In this document: positions 1 to 14,700 of the stretch, one piece after another
Layout: every line of letters starts with the position of its first letter
How positions within the stretch are numbered: position 1 is the stretch's first letter
Assembly (NCBI RefSeq): GCF_963676685.1
Contig: NC_092345.1
Span: 84,695,592 to 84,759,591, forward strand
Length of the DNA stretch: 64,000 nucleotides
Origin: Mytilus edulis
Lineage: Eukaryota > Mollusca > Bivalvia > Mytilida > Mytilidae
Direction of reading: 5' to 3'
Made by a program: the position numbers and the translations under genes
The notes under the pieces: generated by a model
The model's database searches: none
Told to the model about the DNA's origin: nothing
Seen by the model: the letters and a program-made list of their open reading frames with translations, nothing else

Positions 1-700
1 CTGACATGTACATCATAAAATATTCCCATACACCAATATAGCCAACCTATTTCATTCAGTATCTGAAAAAACAGACCAAAAAAAAACAAAAAACGACCAA
101 CCAGGGATAGAACTGAAGACTTTGGACAGCTTAAATTTTGTAGTCCATATATATAGTCCTATACAAGAAAACAACTAATATAAGTAGCCCACACCAAATA
201 TTAGGGGCCATTGGCCTGTGGGCCCCATCTAATTTCATACCCTGCCAAAATTAAGCAATGAAGCATGAAAATGAGGTCATGGTCAAATAAAACTTGCCAG
301 ACTGACATGTACATCATAAAATATTTCCATATACCAACGTTCTGCATTCAGTATTAGAAAAACAGACCAAAAATACAAAAACTGAACTTCGACTTTTGAA
401 CCATAAAAATGAGATGAAGGTCAGATGACGCCTGACAGTTGAACATGCACACTACACAATCATTACATACACTAAATATAGCAGAACTATTGCTTATAGT
501 ATCTGAGATACAGACCTGACACTAACACGGATCCATGAAGGTCAAGTGAATACTGTTGGACATGCATGAGGACCTTGCAAGGTATTCGCATACCAAATAT
601 ATTCATCCTATTACTCATAATAAAATAGACATTAACATTACATTAACATTACCAAAAATTTTAACTTTTTTCAAGTAGTCATTGAACCATAAAAATGTGG
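1..700 (-). repeat. Degenerate satellite, four or so units
   Basis: Phrases recur with drift at about 1-80, 270-370, 405-500 and 540-700, such as a run reading acatgtacatcataaaatat followed by ccatataccaa, and accataaaaatgagg. Reverse-complemented, these match the satellite at 45920-47140 (its gacctcattttcatggttca core), so the same family lies here in opposite orientation. No open frame of note. It begins at the window edge, so the left limit is unknown. Confidence 0.7.
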
Positions 701-1410
701 TCAATGACAAAGAACATATAACAGATGTTAACTTCATATCACAAAGCATCTATGTACAAAGTATGATGCATCTAGATTTTCCACCTTCTGAAATATTAGG
801 TTTTTAAGAAGTTACTTTATCCCACTGCCACCACAGTCTGATCACTATCCCCATGTTGATCTTTCTGCAACAGAAGTCGCAGGCTCGACAAAAAAAAGTC
901 ATTTGCAGATAACACTCTTTCTACTTATAAAACCAGCTGTTGAACAACCAACAATCAACCAATCAATTTGAACATTTTCACCAGCAAAGGATATCTTTAT
1001 TCAGAAGTGAGAGATACAACTGTGTGCATGTTTTACATTTTATTTCATGTTACAAAACATGGAATTCATATTCTTCATCACATTTCAAAAGGAAGATAAT
1101 AAACAGATTACAATGATATTTTTCTGTAATTGTTTTATGACATTGAACTATAACAGCTTGTTTCTGTTCATGTTGATACTTAACCTTGAAACATGACATT
1201 GACATGATGGTGATACATGATATTATAATAGGATATATATGTTGGAATCAACATGCATCAAAGGAAACAACATGGTATTTGTACCAGATCATATCTAATA
1301 GTGCCATTAAACCAACAATTGGATGAAATTTATATCAGACAAGATAAAGGTATAATGGACGATACTGTTACTAAATTAACACAATGTACAATGCTACTGT
1401 TACAAAATAC
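701..1410. other. Gene-free AT-rich stretch
   Basis: No coding similarity or clear repeat seen. A reading frame beginning at 1253 runs into the 100-bp tandem array and is judged spurious. Confidence 0.5.
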
Positions 1411-1820
1411 ACAGTGCAATGAGGATGTTACCATATACATATACAGTACAAAGTATGGACATTGTAACAAATGTGTTCACTCTACAATGACAGGGTTATT
1501 ACATGTATACACAGTGTAATGAGGATGTTACCATATACATATACAGTACAAAGTATGGACATTGTAACAAATGTGTTCACTATACAATGACAGTGTTATT
1601 ACATGTATACACAGTGTAATGAGGATGTTACCATATACATATACAGTACAAAGTATGGACATTGTAACACTTGTGTTCACTATACAATGACAGTGGTATT
1701 AAATGTATACAGAGTGTAATGAGGATGTTACCATATACATATACAGTACAAAGTATGGACATTGTAACAAATGTGTTCATTATACAATGACAGTGTTATT
1801 ACATGTATATAGAGTGTAAT
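1411..1820. repeat. Tandem array, exact 100-bp period, 4.1 copies
   Basis: Units start at 1411, 1511, 1611 and 1711, each opening with acagtgtaatgaggatgtta or a close variant, and a fifth begins at 1811 then stops. The period is exactly 100 bp across four units with only a few substitutions, which suggests recent amplification. It lies 0.7-1.1 kb beyond the SF3B1 stop codon on the downstream side. Confidence 0.95.
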
Positions 1821-2552
1821 CACACAGTAACCAAATATATACACATGGATTACTACAATATATTTTTAAATAGTTGCCACAAACATTGATTACTTCAGTC
1901 ACTTTATACAGAATTTCAAGAAAAAGATAAAATTTTCAAATCAAAATAAAGTTCAAACTATATGTACTATGTCTCAAAGACATTTATTTTATATAAAAGA
2001 TTACAAACTGAAGGGTTCACATTTTCTTTGAAGTCTAATTAATCAAACTATAAATGTTTCACCAGAAAACATCAATTATCTTTGGCAAACAATATATACA
2101 TGTAAACTGACAAATATGGTAAAAGAATATCTATACCTGATCTTATTTATTGTCAAATTGTCAATGAAAATTTGAAACGTGAGTACCAGGAAAGGTTACT
2201 TATGTTTTTAAATGTTTTTTATGAAATAAATATGTAAAACTTCATCATTTAGTAAAGAAAGAATTTTGCCACAAAATTCTCATCATCCTGCAGTAAAACC
2301 AACTCTTTATTATTTTTTTTTTTTTAAATGAGACATGATGAAATAAATATTGTAGTTATACAAAATAATATGATTACTCAGCACTACAAGGAATTGAGGC
2401 ATGATGAAATATTTATCAAGGTCACACAGTCAAAAACAGTGAATTCCCAGCACTAAATATTTGGTGATATTTAACAGTTCAAATGATGATTTTTAGATGC
2501 ATGAAAACAAACACAATTTTACAAGAGAGAAAATGATAAAAATGTTGTATGA
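1821..2552 (-). other. 3' flank and probable 3' UTR of SF3B1
   Basis: AT-rich sequence directly after the SF3B1 stop codon. No open frame. At least part should be 3' UTR, but the transcript end cannot be fixed from sequence alone. Confidence 0.5.
2306..2311 (-). promoter_or_regulatory. Candidate SF3B1 poly(A) signal
   Basis: tttatt on the plus strand reads AATAAA on the minus strand, about 240 nt past the stop codon. Other AATAAA copies occur farther downstream in this AT-rich DNA, so this is only the nearest plausible one. Confidence 0.35.
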
Positions 2553-2711
2553 CTATAACACATAATCCAGCTCATATCTGACATAACTGTTTTTGACATC
2601 ATTAGGTACTCGTGGATAGGATGGAATCATACTGTCCTGTGCACCAATATAAACTGTATTGTAAACTTTCCAATAAACATCTCGTACTTTTCTGGCAGGA
2701 TGAAATAAGCC
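2553..2711 (-). CDS. SF3B1: SF3B1 coding exon 20 (last)
   Basis: Residues 1297-1348 and a TAG stop. Begins [18 protein letters not shown] and ends YELDYVL, matching the family C-terminus. Acceptor ttttag precedes it at 2712-2713. Confidence 0.95.
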   Translation of the reverse strand, partial: GLFHPARKVRDVYWKVYNTVYIGAQDSMIPSYPRVPNDVKNSYVRYELDYVL

Positions 2712-5700
2712 CTAAAATAAACAAGAGAAAACATATTGATTATTTTCTTCCCATTCTAATGTCTTATTCATAACAAGAGGAAATCAGATATCTTCAGTGG
2801 ATAATTTACATCCTACACTATGCATCGTCATATTTACAGGTTAAATTTGTTGCTGTGTCGGTCTATTATTTTACATTTTCCACTATGTAAGAGTTTCCTT
2901 GATATAATTTGTTACCATGTTTTGCAAGTTTAGTTTGAAAACTTTAATCAAATTATCAACACAAAACCAAACATTTTGAAGATAGCATTTGACCTTATCA
3001 CTAAAATAAACTTATGTGAGATAAGACGAGATGGACCCTGTGAGATGGACAAGTATACCTTGCAAAGATTCTATTAACCAAATATAGATCTCCTATTACT
3101 CAAAATAACTGAGAAAAATCCGATTATTTATGCATTTATTGAAGCATTAAAAGAGGTCAACTTCAGACCATAAGATAAGGCATCTGTATACAAATGAAAC
3201 TTATCAAGCACTACTCATCTCTGAAATATAGAACTTTTTTAATTTATATTTTGTACTTATATTTTAAGAAAATAAATAATCCTTACATCAATTCTGAAAC
3301 TCAAAAGCTTGATGTCCTGAATATGCATGAAATAATTGTTGCTGGATGTTATGGAAGCATTTGTAAATAAATCAAAAGTAAGCATGAACTTCAATTCAAT
3401 AAATGTCATCAAATTCTAGACATAAACAATAAATACCTGAAGAGCATATTGCAGTATTTTTGCAGCCCCCATTCCTACTCTAAATCCTTCAATGGCTCCC
3501 ATGAAGGCCTGGACGACATGAGGTGATGTTTCAAATATATTTGGCCATACATAGTTTAATAAATGTACCAAAGCATCCTCACAACCAAAGCCATATACAC
3601 CTAAAGCCATGTGTTGTATGGTGGACATTGTGGTCTGTCTGTGTACCAGATCTCTGCAAAAAGGAAACAAGTTTTTGTAATCATTTCAGCCATAGCAGTT
3701 TTATTTTTTGAATCACATTACTTTCACAGAATACAGTGAAAAAATATCATTTTTAACACATAATTTACATGAAAATATTTGGGAAATTTTAAAATTACTT
3801 TAAATTAATGAATAACAAATGTCAATCTACAATGGATTACTTACTTACTTTGAATCTTATATATGATTAGCAAGTCAACTTCCAACTAAAAACAGTTTAA
3901 TAATTGAAAAGTTACAACAGATTACGGGATTGAAATATTCCAAATATGTGTATTGCTTACATCCACTTCATTTGAACTTTGGTGGATAGTTCTCTCATTG
4001 GCAATCATACCACATCTTTTCATTTTTATATGGTGTATGAAATTAAATTCAGTATCTTGTAATATTGTATTACCAAGATATTATTATTTCCTCTGCATCT
4101 AACTATTTATGTATTGATGGAGACCATTTTCTATTCTAGACCAAATAGTAGTGATTATCAATTTTAGAATGTCATTTAATAAATCAATGATATGCAAATT
4201 ACCATTATACATGAACTTTATTGACATCAAACCTGAAACTTAGTGTTAATTGAGAATATTTTAACCGTAATACCCTTCGTCAAGTAAATAAAGCAATTAT
4301 CAGTGTACACTCTTACCTGTCCATTAAAGCATCCTCCAACAGGGGAGCAATAGCATAAATATAATCTTTTCCCATCTCACCAATATATTCAAACATAAAT
4401 GATAATGATTTTAATACACCATTTTGTACATTGAGTTCAGGTACACGATATTCGTTCATTAGGGCTGGTATAACAGTAAAAGGAGAACATGTCTCTGCTA
4501 CAATAGCTATAGCCACTGTGGTACACACACGATTCTGTCTTTCCTGTACTTTGAGATTGTTGAGTAATGTGGCCAATACGTCATGAGGACTGAAAAATAA
4601 AAGATATTTTTACATTAAAATAAATTAAATAGGTTTTCTTAGTAATATTGAAAGTGTTCATCTCATGAAATTGTATCATTTTGACCTGTATTGTTTTAAT
4701 CATAATGAAATCTTTGTTCTTTTTCATTATGAAATCTTTGTATTATGTGTTTCATGAACAACTTTTTTCATCATCAGCTATACCCTTCAACTTTGTATCT
4801 GACTTGTTTTTTTCCTCTTCATTTTCTTAGATAAAAACATGTAGATTGATTCTGTAGAAACCTAAACAAGGATTTAAGCAATAATCCAGTTCACAAATGT
4901 TTACTAACTTTTTGAACTTCCAAATACCAGAATGACAAACTTTCTTTTGTGTCCTCGTATTAACACCAATATTTTACCCATTGCATTTATGTTTCCTGAT
5001 CTTTTAAGTATGTATTTGATTTTTAAAATTAAAAATATAAAATTCCTGGTTAAAATAAAGTTTTGTTGGTTTCTATAATTCTAAAAGAACCTACCCAATA
5101 GCTTTAGCTATGTAACCAAATGTATTGACTGTCGCTCTCCTGATTGCTTTCTTATGTGCTTTCAGTAATTCAAGTAACTCAAAACAAATCCTCATCCATT
5201 CCCTGGCCGATACATATTCTGCCCCTCTATCAGCTATCCTACCTACTAAGTCTATACAATTCTCTTGTACCTTTTCATGTCTGAAATAAAAATGTTAAAA
5301 TGTTACAGAGGCTTTAAACAAAGCGGCAATCCAGTTTAATATAAATCTTATATCAATAACATCATGTATGTTTAGTCTTTTATGGTCCAATTAATTGATT
5401 TAATATAACGAAATTAGATAATGCCAAAACTTCTTACATTTTTTATCTTATGATATAGGCTCTACAAAAATGTGACAGAATTGGGTAAGTTATGATGAAT
5501 CCATTTCACTGTGTCAGAATAAAAGTACGAATAGAACATAATAATATAATTTTCAAGTTAAAATCTCAATCTATAAGTTAATGATTTAAACTCTTAAACA
5601 ATTTTTTTTAATTTTAAAATTCAAAATAAACCATTCTATTTTTGAGTTTACCTGTTTTTGAGAATAGGTGTTAGTCTTGGTAAGAGATCTTTGATGGGCG

Positions 5701-8700
5701 GAGTCATCTTGGTCATACCAATGACATTGACAATGCCTTTCAATGCCCCCAGGATACTCCCTAATACCTCTGGGTATTCCTCTCCCAAGTACTCATACAA
5801 TACAACACCTAAATGTCCCATCAATCTTTCCTGTAAATAAATTGTATATCAGCAATTACAGTAATTATAAAGATTGTATTTGCTTAACAAAGAATATACT
5901 TGAAGTAACATTTTGTAAAGGAGAATATAAAAGTGACACAAAGTTGACCTAATCTAAAATAGAAAAAATAGCCTTCAGATAATAATGAGGGATAAGTCTC
6001 TCAAGACATCTTGATTAATGTTGCTATAAACATTTAGTGAAGGCTATAGACAGTGATTTCCTCCTTTCTAGATATGTAGATATTTCTGTTAATATTTAGG
6101 TACAAACAAAAGCTTCATTTACACAAAAAGATATTTTGCCAAAAAAGTTGGTGCAAGTATGATGTTGTTTATGCCAGTAAATTTACATTCTCCATTAAAA
6201 TGACAAGACTATGTCATCTGCGTCATCTTTAATCATTAAGAAACAATGTGTCCAAAGAACACGGATGCCCCATCCGCATTATCATTTTCTATGTTCAGTG
6301 GACTGTGAAAATGGGGTAAAATCTCTAATTTTGTATTAAAATTAGAAATATCATATCATAAGGAACATGTGCACTAAGTTTCAAGTTGATTGGACTTCAA
6401 CTTCATCAAAAACTACCTCGACTAAAAACTTTAACCTGAAGCGGGACGACCGGACGAACGAATGGACGCACAGACAAGAAAACATAATGCCCATAAATGG
6501 GGCATAAAAAATCAGCTTGGATGTACTGAAGAGGCAAGTAATGACCTTCATAATACCTCCTCCTTACTTGTACAATATATATGAAAAGGAATACATACTA
6601 AAATCTTAACAAGATAGAAGTACATCAAAATGTTTTCAAATATTGAAATGCATGCTTTAATGAAAAGAATATAATTTTCATATACAGTGAAACCTGTCCA
6701 AACCGAACAACCACGGGACTTTGCGTTTTGTTCGGTTTTCACAGGTGTTCGGATTATAGAGGTAAACGGAAGTCGACACCAAAATAATTTTGGAACTTAC
6801 TGACAAGGGATTATAGGTGCACAATAGACGACAATTTATTTTTGTGTTGATTTAGATGTAAATGTAAACAATATAAGTAGATGATGATCAACGTTTTGCT
6901 TCATTTTTGTTAATAAATCAAACGCCACTCCGTCAATCACGCTCGTCGTTGTGAGATGTCCGACATAGAGAGATTTTGTTTTTGATAATTATTTTCTCAT
7001 CTATAATTCACTGACTAATTCAGGTTCGCAGTCGCTGTCAAATGACGATTCCGTAGTTGAAGTCGGAACGTCATTGTACACACGAGTTCTCGGACTAAAC
7101 TGGTCACCTGCTGATTGATACTTCGGCACACGATAAGAGGGAAACAAAAGCAGGGGTCCAGTTTATTCTCGGACTTTATCGTTGCTGAATAGCTAACGGA
7201 AGTCTTTGGGAGCATCCGTATCAAATATATAGGGCCTCTAACGGGAATCCGACAATCGAAAGCCATTGACCTTGTTGTGTTGCACGACTTCTTAATCCAG
7301 TGAAAAGCTTTAAAACTATTATTTAATTAAACAGTTTAGCTACAAAATGGCAGTTGCGATTTTATGGTCGTAATTATTTGAGTAACGTGCATTTAATTGA
7401 TCTGAAAGTTCCTTCCTTGTCATTATCGGCCATGGGGGTAGCTGACCAGTTTAACGTTTCTTTACAAAAAAATTACTTTAGACATGGACACAAACATGCT
7501 AATTAGTTTGTAATAACAACTCACCAGTTAATTAATCTCAAATACCCTCGGGGATACTCTGTCTTCCTGTGTTTGTTTAATTAAATCATGCAAATAATTA
7601 AAAATGCTTTTTTGTTTTGATTGCTATTGATCGATTTTGACAGGTAATTTTTAAAGACAAATTTACTAACTAGCCTTCAAAAAGCTTTCGGAATTCGGTG
7701 TTGACAGGGTTCGGTTTTGTCAGGTTAGATTAACGTTAATTGATAGGGAAATTTTTCGGGACTTTGAAAATTGTTCGGTTTAAACTGAAATTAGGTTTTA
7801 TCAGGGTTCGTTTTACCCAGGTTTCACTGTAGAAGCAAATATTTTTTATATTTTTCTTAAACATTATCCTGTTTCACTTTACTTTTGTTTTATAAGTCAG
7901 AATCTACAAATTATAAATAGAAGAACTGTGTTTTAATTATATCCAATAAGTAAATCAATATTCTCACCTCCTGACAAGTTTTCATGACTATAGCAATTCT
8001 TGAGATGAGATCTGCTGCCTGTTGTCGTACTTTGGCTGACTTGTTGTTGAGACGCCACAGGATTGTACCACAGATCTGAGGGAGATAAGGCTTTACACGC
8101 TTCCCTAGGGCATTTACCACTGTACCAAAACCATTCAACATCACTACATCCTGGTGTTCATCAAAAAAGAAAGAAAAATATATGGTCAAATAAGATATCA
8201 AAATACAACTATAAATCAAATACAATAATAAATAAAAATAATAAACCAATTTTCAACAATGCAAAATCCAAACAGTTTACACAAAAAGATGGATCAAAGA
8301 CTCAATAGCTGGGTTGCATAAAATGTCTAAAAAATCTTATAAAATCCCTTATTTCAAAAGAACTATAAATTAGATTACAAGTTAAGTTTCAATCAATATA
8401 CCAAAACTAATAATTTTATCTGTCAAAAATCACTCTACACCCATTCTCCGTTCTATAGTACGATCTTGATTTCACAACTTTGTGAATTTCTCCGTTTTTA
8501 AGCTTGAAATATATATTACGTTTACTAGTCCACATATATTTCACATTTAAAATGTCACTTTGTATTGTCTTTTGGATAAATTTATTAATAACACCGAAAA
8601 TGTTCAGAAGGTGAAAATTTACCTGTAATCAAAAGAAAAAGCATGCATTACTTTTAATTCATAGGTAGACAATGTAAACAATGTGAAAGTATAACAAATT

Positions 8701-11700
8701 CATACACGTTGGTCCTTTCTTTAAACTACATCTTCATCAGTATAAAAGGGTAACTGTGTATAAAAAATTTTACACATTGTGTATGGTTAATTTATTTTCC
8801 ATTTTATTTTTAGCATTTTGGCATAATCCTTCTTTCATTTTTTTATTGAAACTATGATTTTTTTCAACCTTCCTTTGAATTTGAAGATAGCTTAGGGTGT
8901 TTAGGTACCTTTAAACCTGGTTACCTAATCCCAGTTATACTAAGACAGCTACTAGTATATATTTTCTCTATGTGTTTTCCTTTTTCTTAGGAGATGCTGA
9001 AGGTTTTAACATGTTGAACTATATTTTTTGTGAGATTCCTTTTTAAAACACTCTTAGATGAATTTCAGAGACCTCCAAATATTAAAACACATATTAAAAA
9101 TGTTGCAAAGGTGTGAGGAAACAATCAACAGTACGCAAAGTTGTCTTGAAATGTGACATGTAGTGTGTCTGTCTCAATGTTATTGTTATTCTAGTTTGCT
9201 ATAAATTAATAATAACATACCTCAGTTGTCTGTTCCTGGAAGGCATACAATATACCATCAATCAACTGTTCTTCAAGACGTGAATCAATATCAGCGGCTC
9301 CCAAGTTAGCCATGATCTTTTCTATTGTTTCCATTACCATCTTTCTGTATTGTTCAGCTTCATCTTTAAGGTCGTCTACAACACGACCCACAATTTCTGC
9401 TGCTCCAACCTTGTTAGCTATTTCTACTGTGGTATCTACAAGCTGTCTGTAATTCCTTCTGTCCAGAGCCATTCTCTGATTCCAGAAATGTTTGAAGAAA
9501 GGTGGCAAGATTTCTTCTTTAATATATTGTGGTTCTACACCATCAGTTGCACAGCACTGTTTCACTACCTATAAATTGAAAAAAATTGACTTATGACTAT
9601 GAAATAATAGAACAAACAATACAACATTGTTCACCAATTTTTTCAACCTTGTAAATAATATAAAAATGTATACTTATACATCAATTTCTATGTCCTAAGA
9701 AAGACGATATAAAAATGCAGGCATTAATATTTTTATTGTGATGTTTTCCAGGTTTAGCGATGAAAAATATGTTCATTCAATAATACTGTGATTATTTTTT
9801 TTTATCTCATCTTTATACTATGAAGGAAATATTCACCTATTTTTTTTTAAATGTCCCTTATTAAGTTTCTCTTACTGTGAATATACTTTAGAATGTTCCA
9901 GATATACATTTCTATTAATAATGAAAAAGAGTTATCTTAATTTTTGATATTTGCGTGTGTTTACCATTTTCTATTGATGACATACCTTTAACACAATCTT
10001 CTTCATTTCTTCATCAGGAGACTGGAACTCTCTAATCAAGATCAACATCACTTCTCTGGTATAGTAGTTAGCATACTCAGCATCCATCAAGGGGATTAAA
10101 TATCCAATAGCCTTCAGGAAAGCAGCCAAACCCTACAAATATGTGACATAATATAATAAACTGATAACATAACAGGTACATACAGGACCTGACATAACTA
10201 TGATAGAACCTGATATAAATTTATTTTAGGTCTGGTCTGAGGTCAATAAGTTTCACCAAGGATTTTTAAATAGTTGGTTTGCAGAATTTTAATATAAAAT
10301 GGCCTACTTAGACCACTGAGGCTCCTGCACATAGCTTAAAGAAAGGGAATTTGGGAAAATAAATCTGTTAATCAATTTCTTCCTTATCACAATATTCAGT
10401 TACATATATTTTCAAATAAACAGTGTGCTAGTAAATGAACCTTTGTTTTCCCTTCATAGTAATTTCATACGATCTTTCATCTTTGTTAAACAATTTGAAT
10501 GAGTATATATAGATGGTACTTACCTTTCCTCTGTGCTGCCTGATACCCTTCCACAGTGGTTTCAATACACTATCAAAGGATTCAATACCATAAGGTGTGG
10601 CTGCTTCTGCAAGAGCAGCTAAAGCCAAAGCTGTAATGGTTCTCACTTTCTGCTGTTCATCCACAAGACCTATTTATATTTTAAAATTAATAATATAAAT
10701 AATTAAATAATAAGTTGTTGGCCACAAAGGTATACATTTGTGTCCATAAATTATTCATGTTAAAAGATTTTACTTTAAAACAAAATACTATTATACTAAG
10801 ATAATTTTCGTTTGTTAGGGTGTAAATTAAATGTATGTTTGCTTTACATCAAAAGATGTCAAACAATCCCACCATAAATGAAAACTTTCCTGAACAAAAA
10901 TATCAAAAGATGATCCAACTTTTAATACCAAAAAGATATAAATTTCTATGTATACTTAATCCAATGCAAGTGAAGCATAAAAAGTAGGTCAAATAGCCAT
11001 CTTAAGCCTATACAGCAAGGGGTTAAATAATTAACTTTCGATGTTTCTGAGAATGAGGTCTGAATGAACATGCCCTAGTGGTCAAATGCACTTCATAAGA
11101 GCTCTACAATTAAAAGTGAACAAACTACCAAATACAGAAAATTCATTGTTCACTTGTCTATGCCCCTATAATACACATGTTCTGCATATTCACATTCTTT
11201 ACCTACATTTTCAGTATGTAAATTAAAAGTGTTTGGGCCCAACGTGGAGTTATTGCATATAACGTATAAAGATTATCCTCACCATGTTCAATAATTTCTA
11301 CTAAATTCTTCAAATGTGGCAATATAGCACAACCCATCAAGATGGCAATCTGTTGTACAATTTTAATTCCTGTATGTCTAGCTTGCCAACTCTTCTTACT
11401 CTTACATACGGCCTTTAAGAAAGGTAGAAGTGAAGGTATTCCTAAGGCTGAAGCGACAACAGCAAAGGCTCTAGCTGTGGTGTTACGGACATATTCATCC
11501 ATATTGTCAATATCAGGTCTCATTGTAGAAATCATTGTAGCCAAACCAGCAGCCTGTAAAACATGGTACATTAATCAAAAGTTGGCATATTTAAATATTA
11601 CTTTACACTGATAAGTATAATTATATGTTTCTTTTTTATAAATATTCAATTTTATAGGGGTTTTTTTTCAAGATGTTCTGTACAAAAATTTATCTTTGCA

Positions 11701-14700
11701 AAGTCTTGTTCCAATAATTGAACGAATTCTGACATGTTATTTTTTTCATCCTAACTGTTTTGCACATTATCCACCTATTAAAAGAAGTGGGTAAATCCAT
11801 GTTTTTGTACCCCAAAAATTCACTCAGATTAAAAGGTACAATAGCAGCTGCACAGCAACAATACGTTCCCTAGAAGATTCTTCGAAAATTTTGTTCAAAT
11901 CTGTCAAGCGGTTTTATAGCCCTTCGTCCCCTCTGGACTGATATTAGTTTCTCATGGTGATACACCATGTATTATTCGATATAAAAATATAGTAAAATTA
12001 TTGTAAATCAATTCTGAACAGTATTGGAAGACAGTAGTGGTGAATATATGCAATTAATGTACAATCATTGTTTATTAGAAGCAGAATTTTATTAAATTTT
12101 CACATAAATATTAACACTAGTATGGCAAAGAAACTAAGTGGCAATGTATAATATGTCTATTTTGTACCAACCTTTGCTAAATTAGATATGATTTCTCTGC
12201 CCTCAACTCTGGCATAATAATCTTCATCAATCAACAAGGGTTCAATTACAACCAGAATCTTGTGAACGTATGGTCTCACCAAATCATCAAGTTTGTACAG
12301 GATACGATCAATAACCTTGACCAACAAATGTCTCTCCTGGTCCTCTAATGTAGGAGACATAAGTAAAGGTAATATTTGATTGAACAGGGGACCAGCTCCA
12401 AATTCTCTGGCTTTGTCTGTAATCTGTCTTAAAGCAGCCTACAATATACAGAATCATGTCAAGGTCATCAAAGAATATATTTTGGAAACACTTGTCAGAA
12501 CTGGCCTTTCAAACGTCAAATTTTACTCAGTACTCAGTTTTATGACTGTAGATCTACTTGTCGAAGATAACCACAGAAAAACTTTACATTTTGGAAACAT
12601 CACATATTTTAAATCTCTTCTATCTATTTTTATTTATTACATTTTGTATTACCATTATCATAATTATCACCACCATATTTTCCCAAATTATTCAACCTTA
12701 TAACAAAGTTTTCTATAATCTTTGTGTACAAACCTTTCTCATCGGAGGTGTTCCATTTTTTATTTTCAGTAACAATTTCATGATCTTCCTTTCTTTTTGT
12801 TCCTCTGGACTCAGTGTTTCTTCATCAATATCAACCTGTAATGATAAAGTATTGATGTAAAAACAGATTCATTTAAACACATCCATAAAAACATTGTGAT
12901 GTTATTGATTGAGACAGAAACTTTGTATTAAGACACATGTTTGTAACTTGAATTACAGACTTATTAATGTCATATACCAATGACTATGAGTTTCTTTATT
13001 CAGGACAACCAATAATTAGCTAATCATATTCAGTGCAAAGTTTAATAGAATAAACAAGTAAAATGTTATGCCTTCATTCATTAACGGGGAGACATAATAA
13101 AATTTCAATACTAAAGCTATTACACTTACCAGAAGTTTATCAAAGTACTGCATATCATCAGGCTTCATCATAGGCAGGTTACCCTTAGGCTGCATGTCTA
13201 CAATTTGGACCTTGTTGTCAGGAGTCTGGATACGGAAACCTGTTGGAGTACCTGCTATAGGTGTAGGTGTGGCTAATAACCTTCTGGCTGGAGTTCTGAT
13301 TGGTACATATCCTGCTGGTGGATTTAAAACCTACAGTGTATAAATAAACTCAAATTAAATAATATTCAATTTAAAATAATTATCCAATAAAATTTTCGAA
13401 ACAATGTCACTCACATGTATTTTGATAATACTGGTAGATAACTTATGAAAGTTCATATTAAAATATATATATATTATAAAGGATCTCCAATAATAACTCC
13501 TTATTACAATTTATGTTTTGCTTTCTTTTGACAACTGATCATGAGCCACCTACTTTTTCCTGAGAACCCTATTTTAATTCAATACAAAATTTTGTTTTAC
13601 CTTGTATCCTGGTGGCAAAATAGAATCTAATTCATCATCTCCAAGTGGTCTGTTCCTTTCATCTATTTCTCTCTGCCAAGTGAAGGCTTGTAGCTGTTCA
13701 GGTGTCATGGACATCAACTGTCCAGGAGAAGGGGTGGCCATGGCCATAGCTTTAGCCCCTATAGGAGTTGCACCACTGGGAGTAAAACCTGCTGGTGTCT
13801 GTCCTCCAGGAGTAAATCCACTGGGAGTTGATCCACCTGGTGTTGTTCCCCCTGGTGTCATACTAGGAGTAAGTCCACCTGGAGTGTGTCCACCACTTGG
13901 AGTGGCACCACCTCCACCACCACCACTTGGTGTGGCACCAGGTGTTTCATCCCAACGTGATCGTCTTTTGCTGGCCCCTGGAGTGGGTGTGTCCTGTATT
14001 AAATCTCCACCTCTATCTGTTTTAGGAGTTTCTGCCCATCCACTACCATGCCCAGGGGTTTCTACAAGAGAAACAATGATTGAATTGTTGAATAAGTTCA
14101 GTACATTTCCCCAAGTCTCACTTCTGAAATTTTGTTTCATGCAAGACGAAAACTCACATTTTAACCCTCAAGTTTAAAAAATGATACAGTCTAGGAGAAA
14201 CAAACAAAACAAGTGAAACTGCGAGCTACTGCTCACTGATGATACCCCCGCCGCAAGTGGATAATATTAATAGTGTAAAAATATGCAAGTGTTCGGTAAA
14301 CAGGAAGTTGTCGAGTGATGAATCTGAAAACGCATCACACGATATAGCTGACTTATAAAAATCCTGAAACCAAATTTCAGAAATCCTTGTATTGTAGTTC
14401 CTGAGAAAAATGTGACGAAAATTTTCAACTTGGCTATCATGTGTAAAATCAGACAAGTGTTCGGTAAACAGGAAGTTGTCAAGTGATGAATCTGAAAACG
14501 CATCACACGGTATGGCTGACATATATAAATGTTGATACCAAATTACAGAAAGGGTGGATGTGTAGTTCCTGAGAAAAATGTGACGAAAGTTTCATGGGAC
14601 GGACTGATGGACGGACGGACTGACAGACAGAGGTAAAACAGTATACCCCCCCTTTTTTAAAGCGGGGGTATAATAATTGTCATTTGAAAAATCAGTTTGG

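Larger units (their letters stand above)
5831..7967 (-). other. SF3B1 intron 15 with two repeats
   Basis: About 2.1 kb intron. It holds a dispersed repeat at 6247-6507 and an inverted-repeat element at 6685-7829, listed separately. The rest is AT-rich with no recognisable coding content. Confidence 0.85.

Noticed and set aside
1253..1519. 88-codon plus-strand frame
   Set aside because: Its second half is the 100-bp tandem repeat and no similarity was recognised.
13602..14177. 191-codon plus-strand frame rich in Gly, Val and Pro
   Set aside because: It is the antisense of the TPG-rich SF3B1 exon 7; the minus-strand protein is conserved, this one is a shadow.
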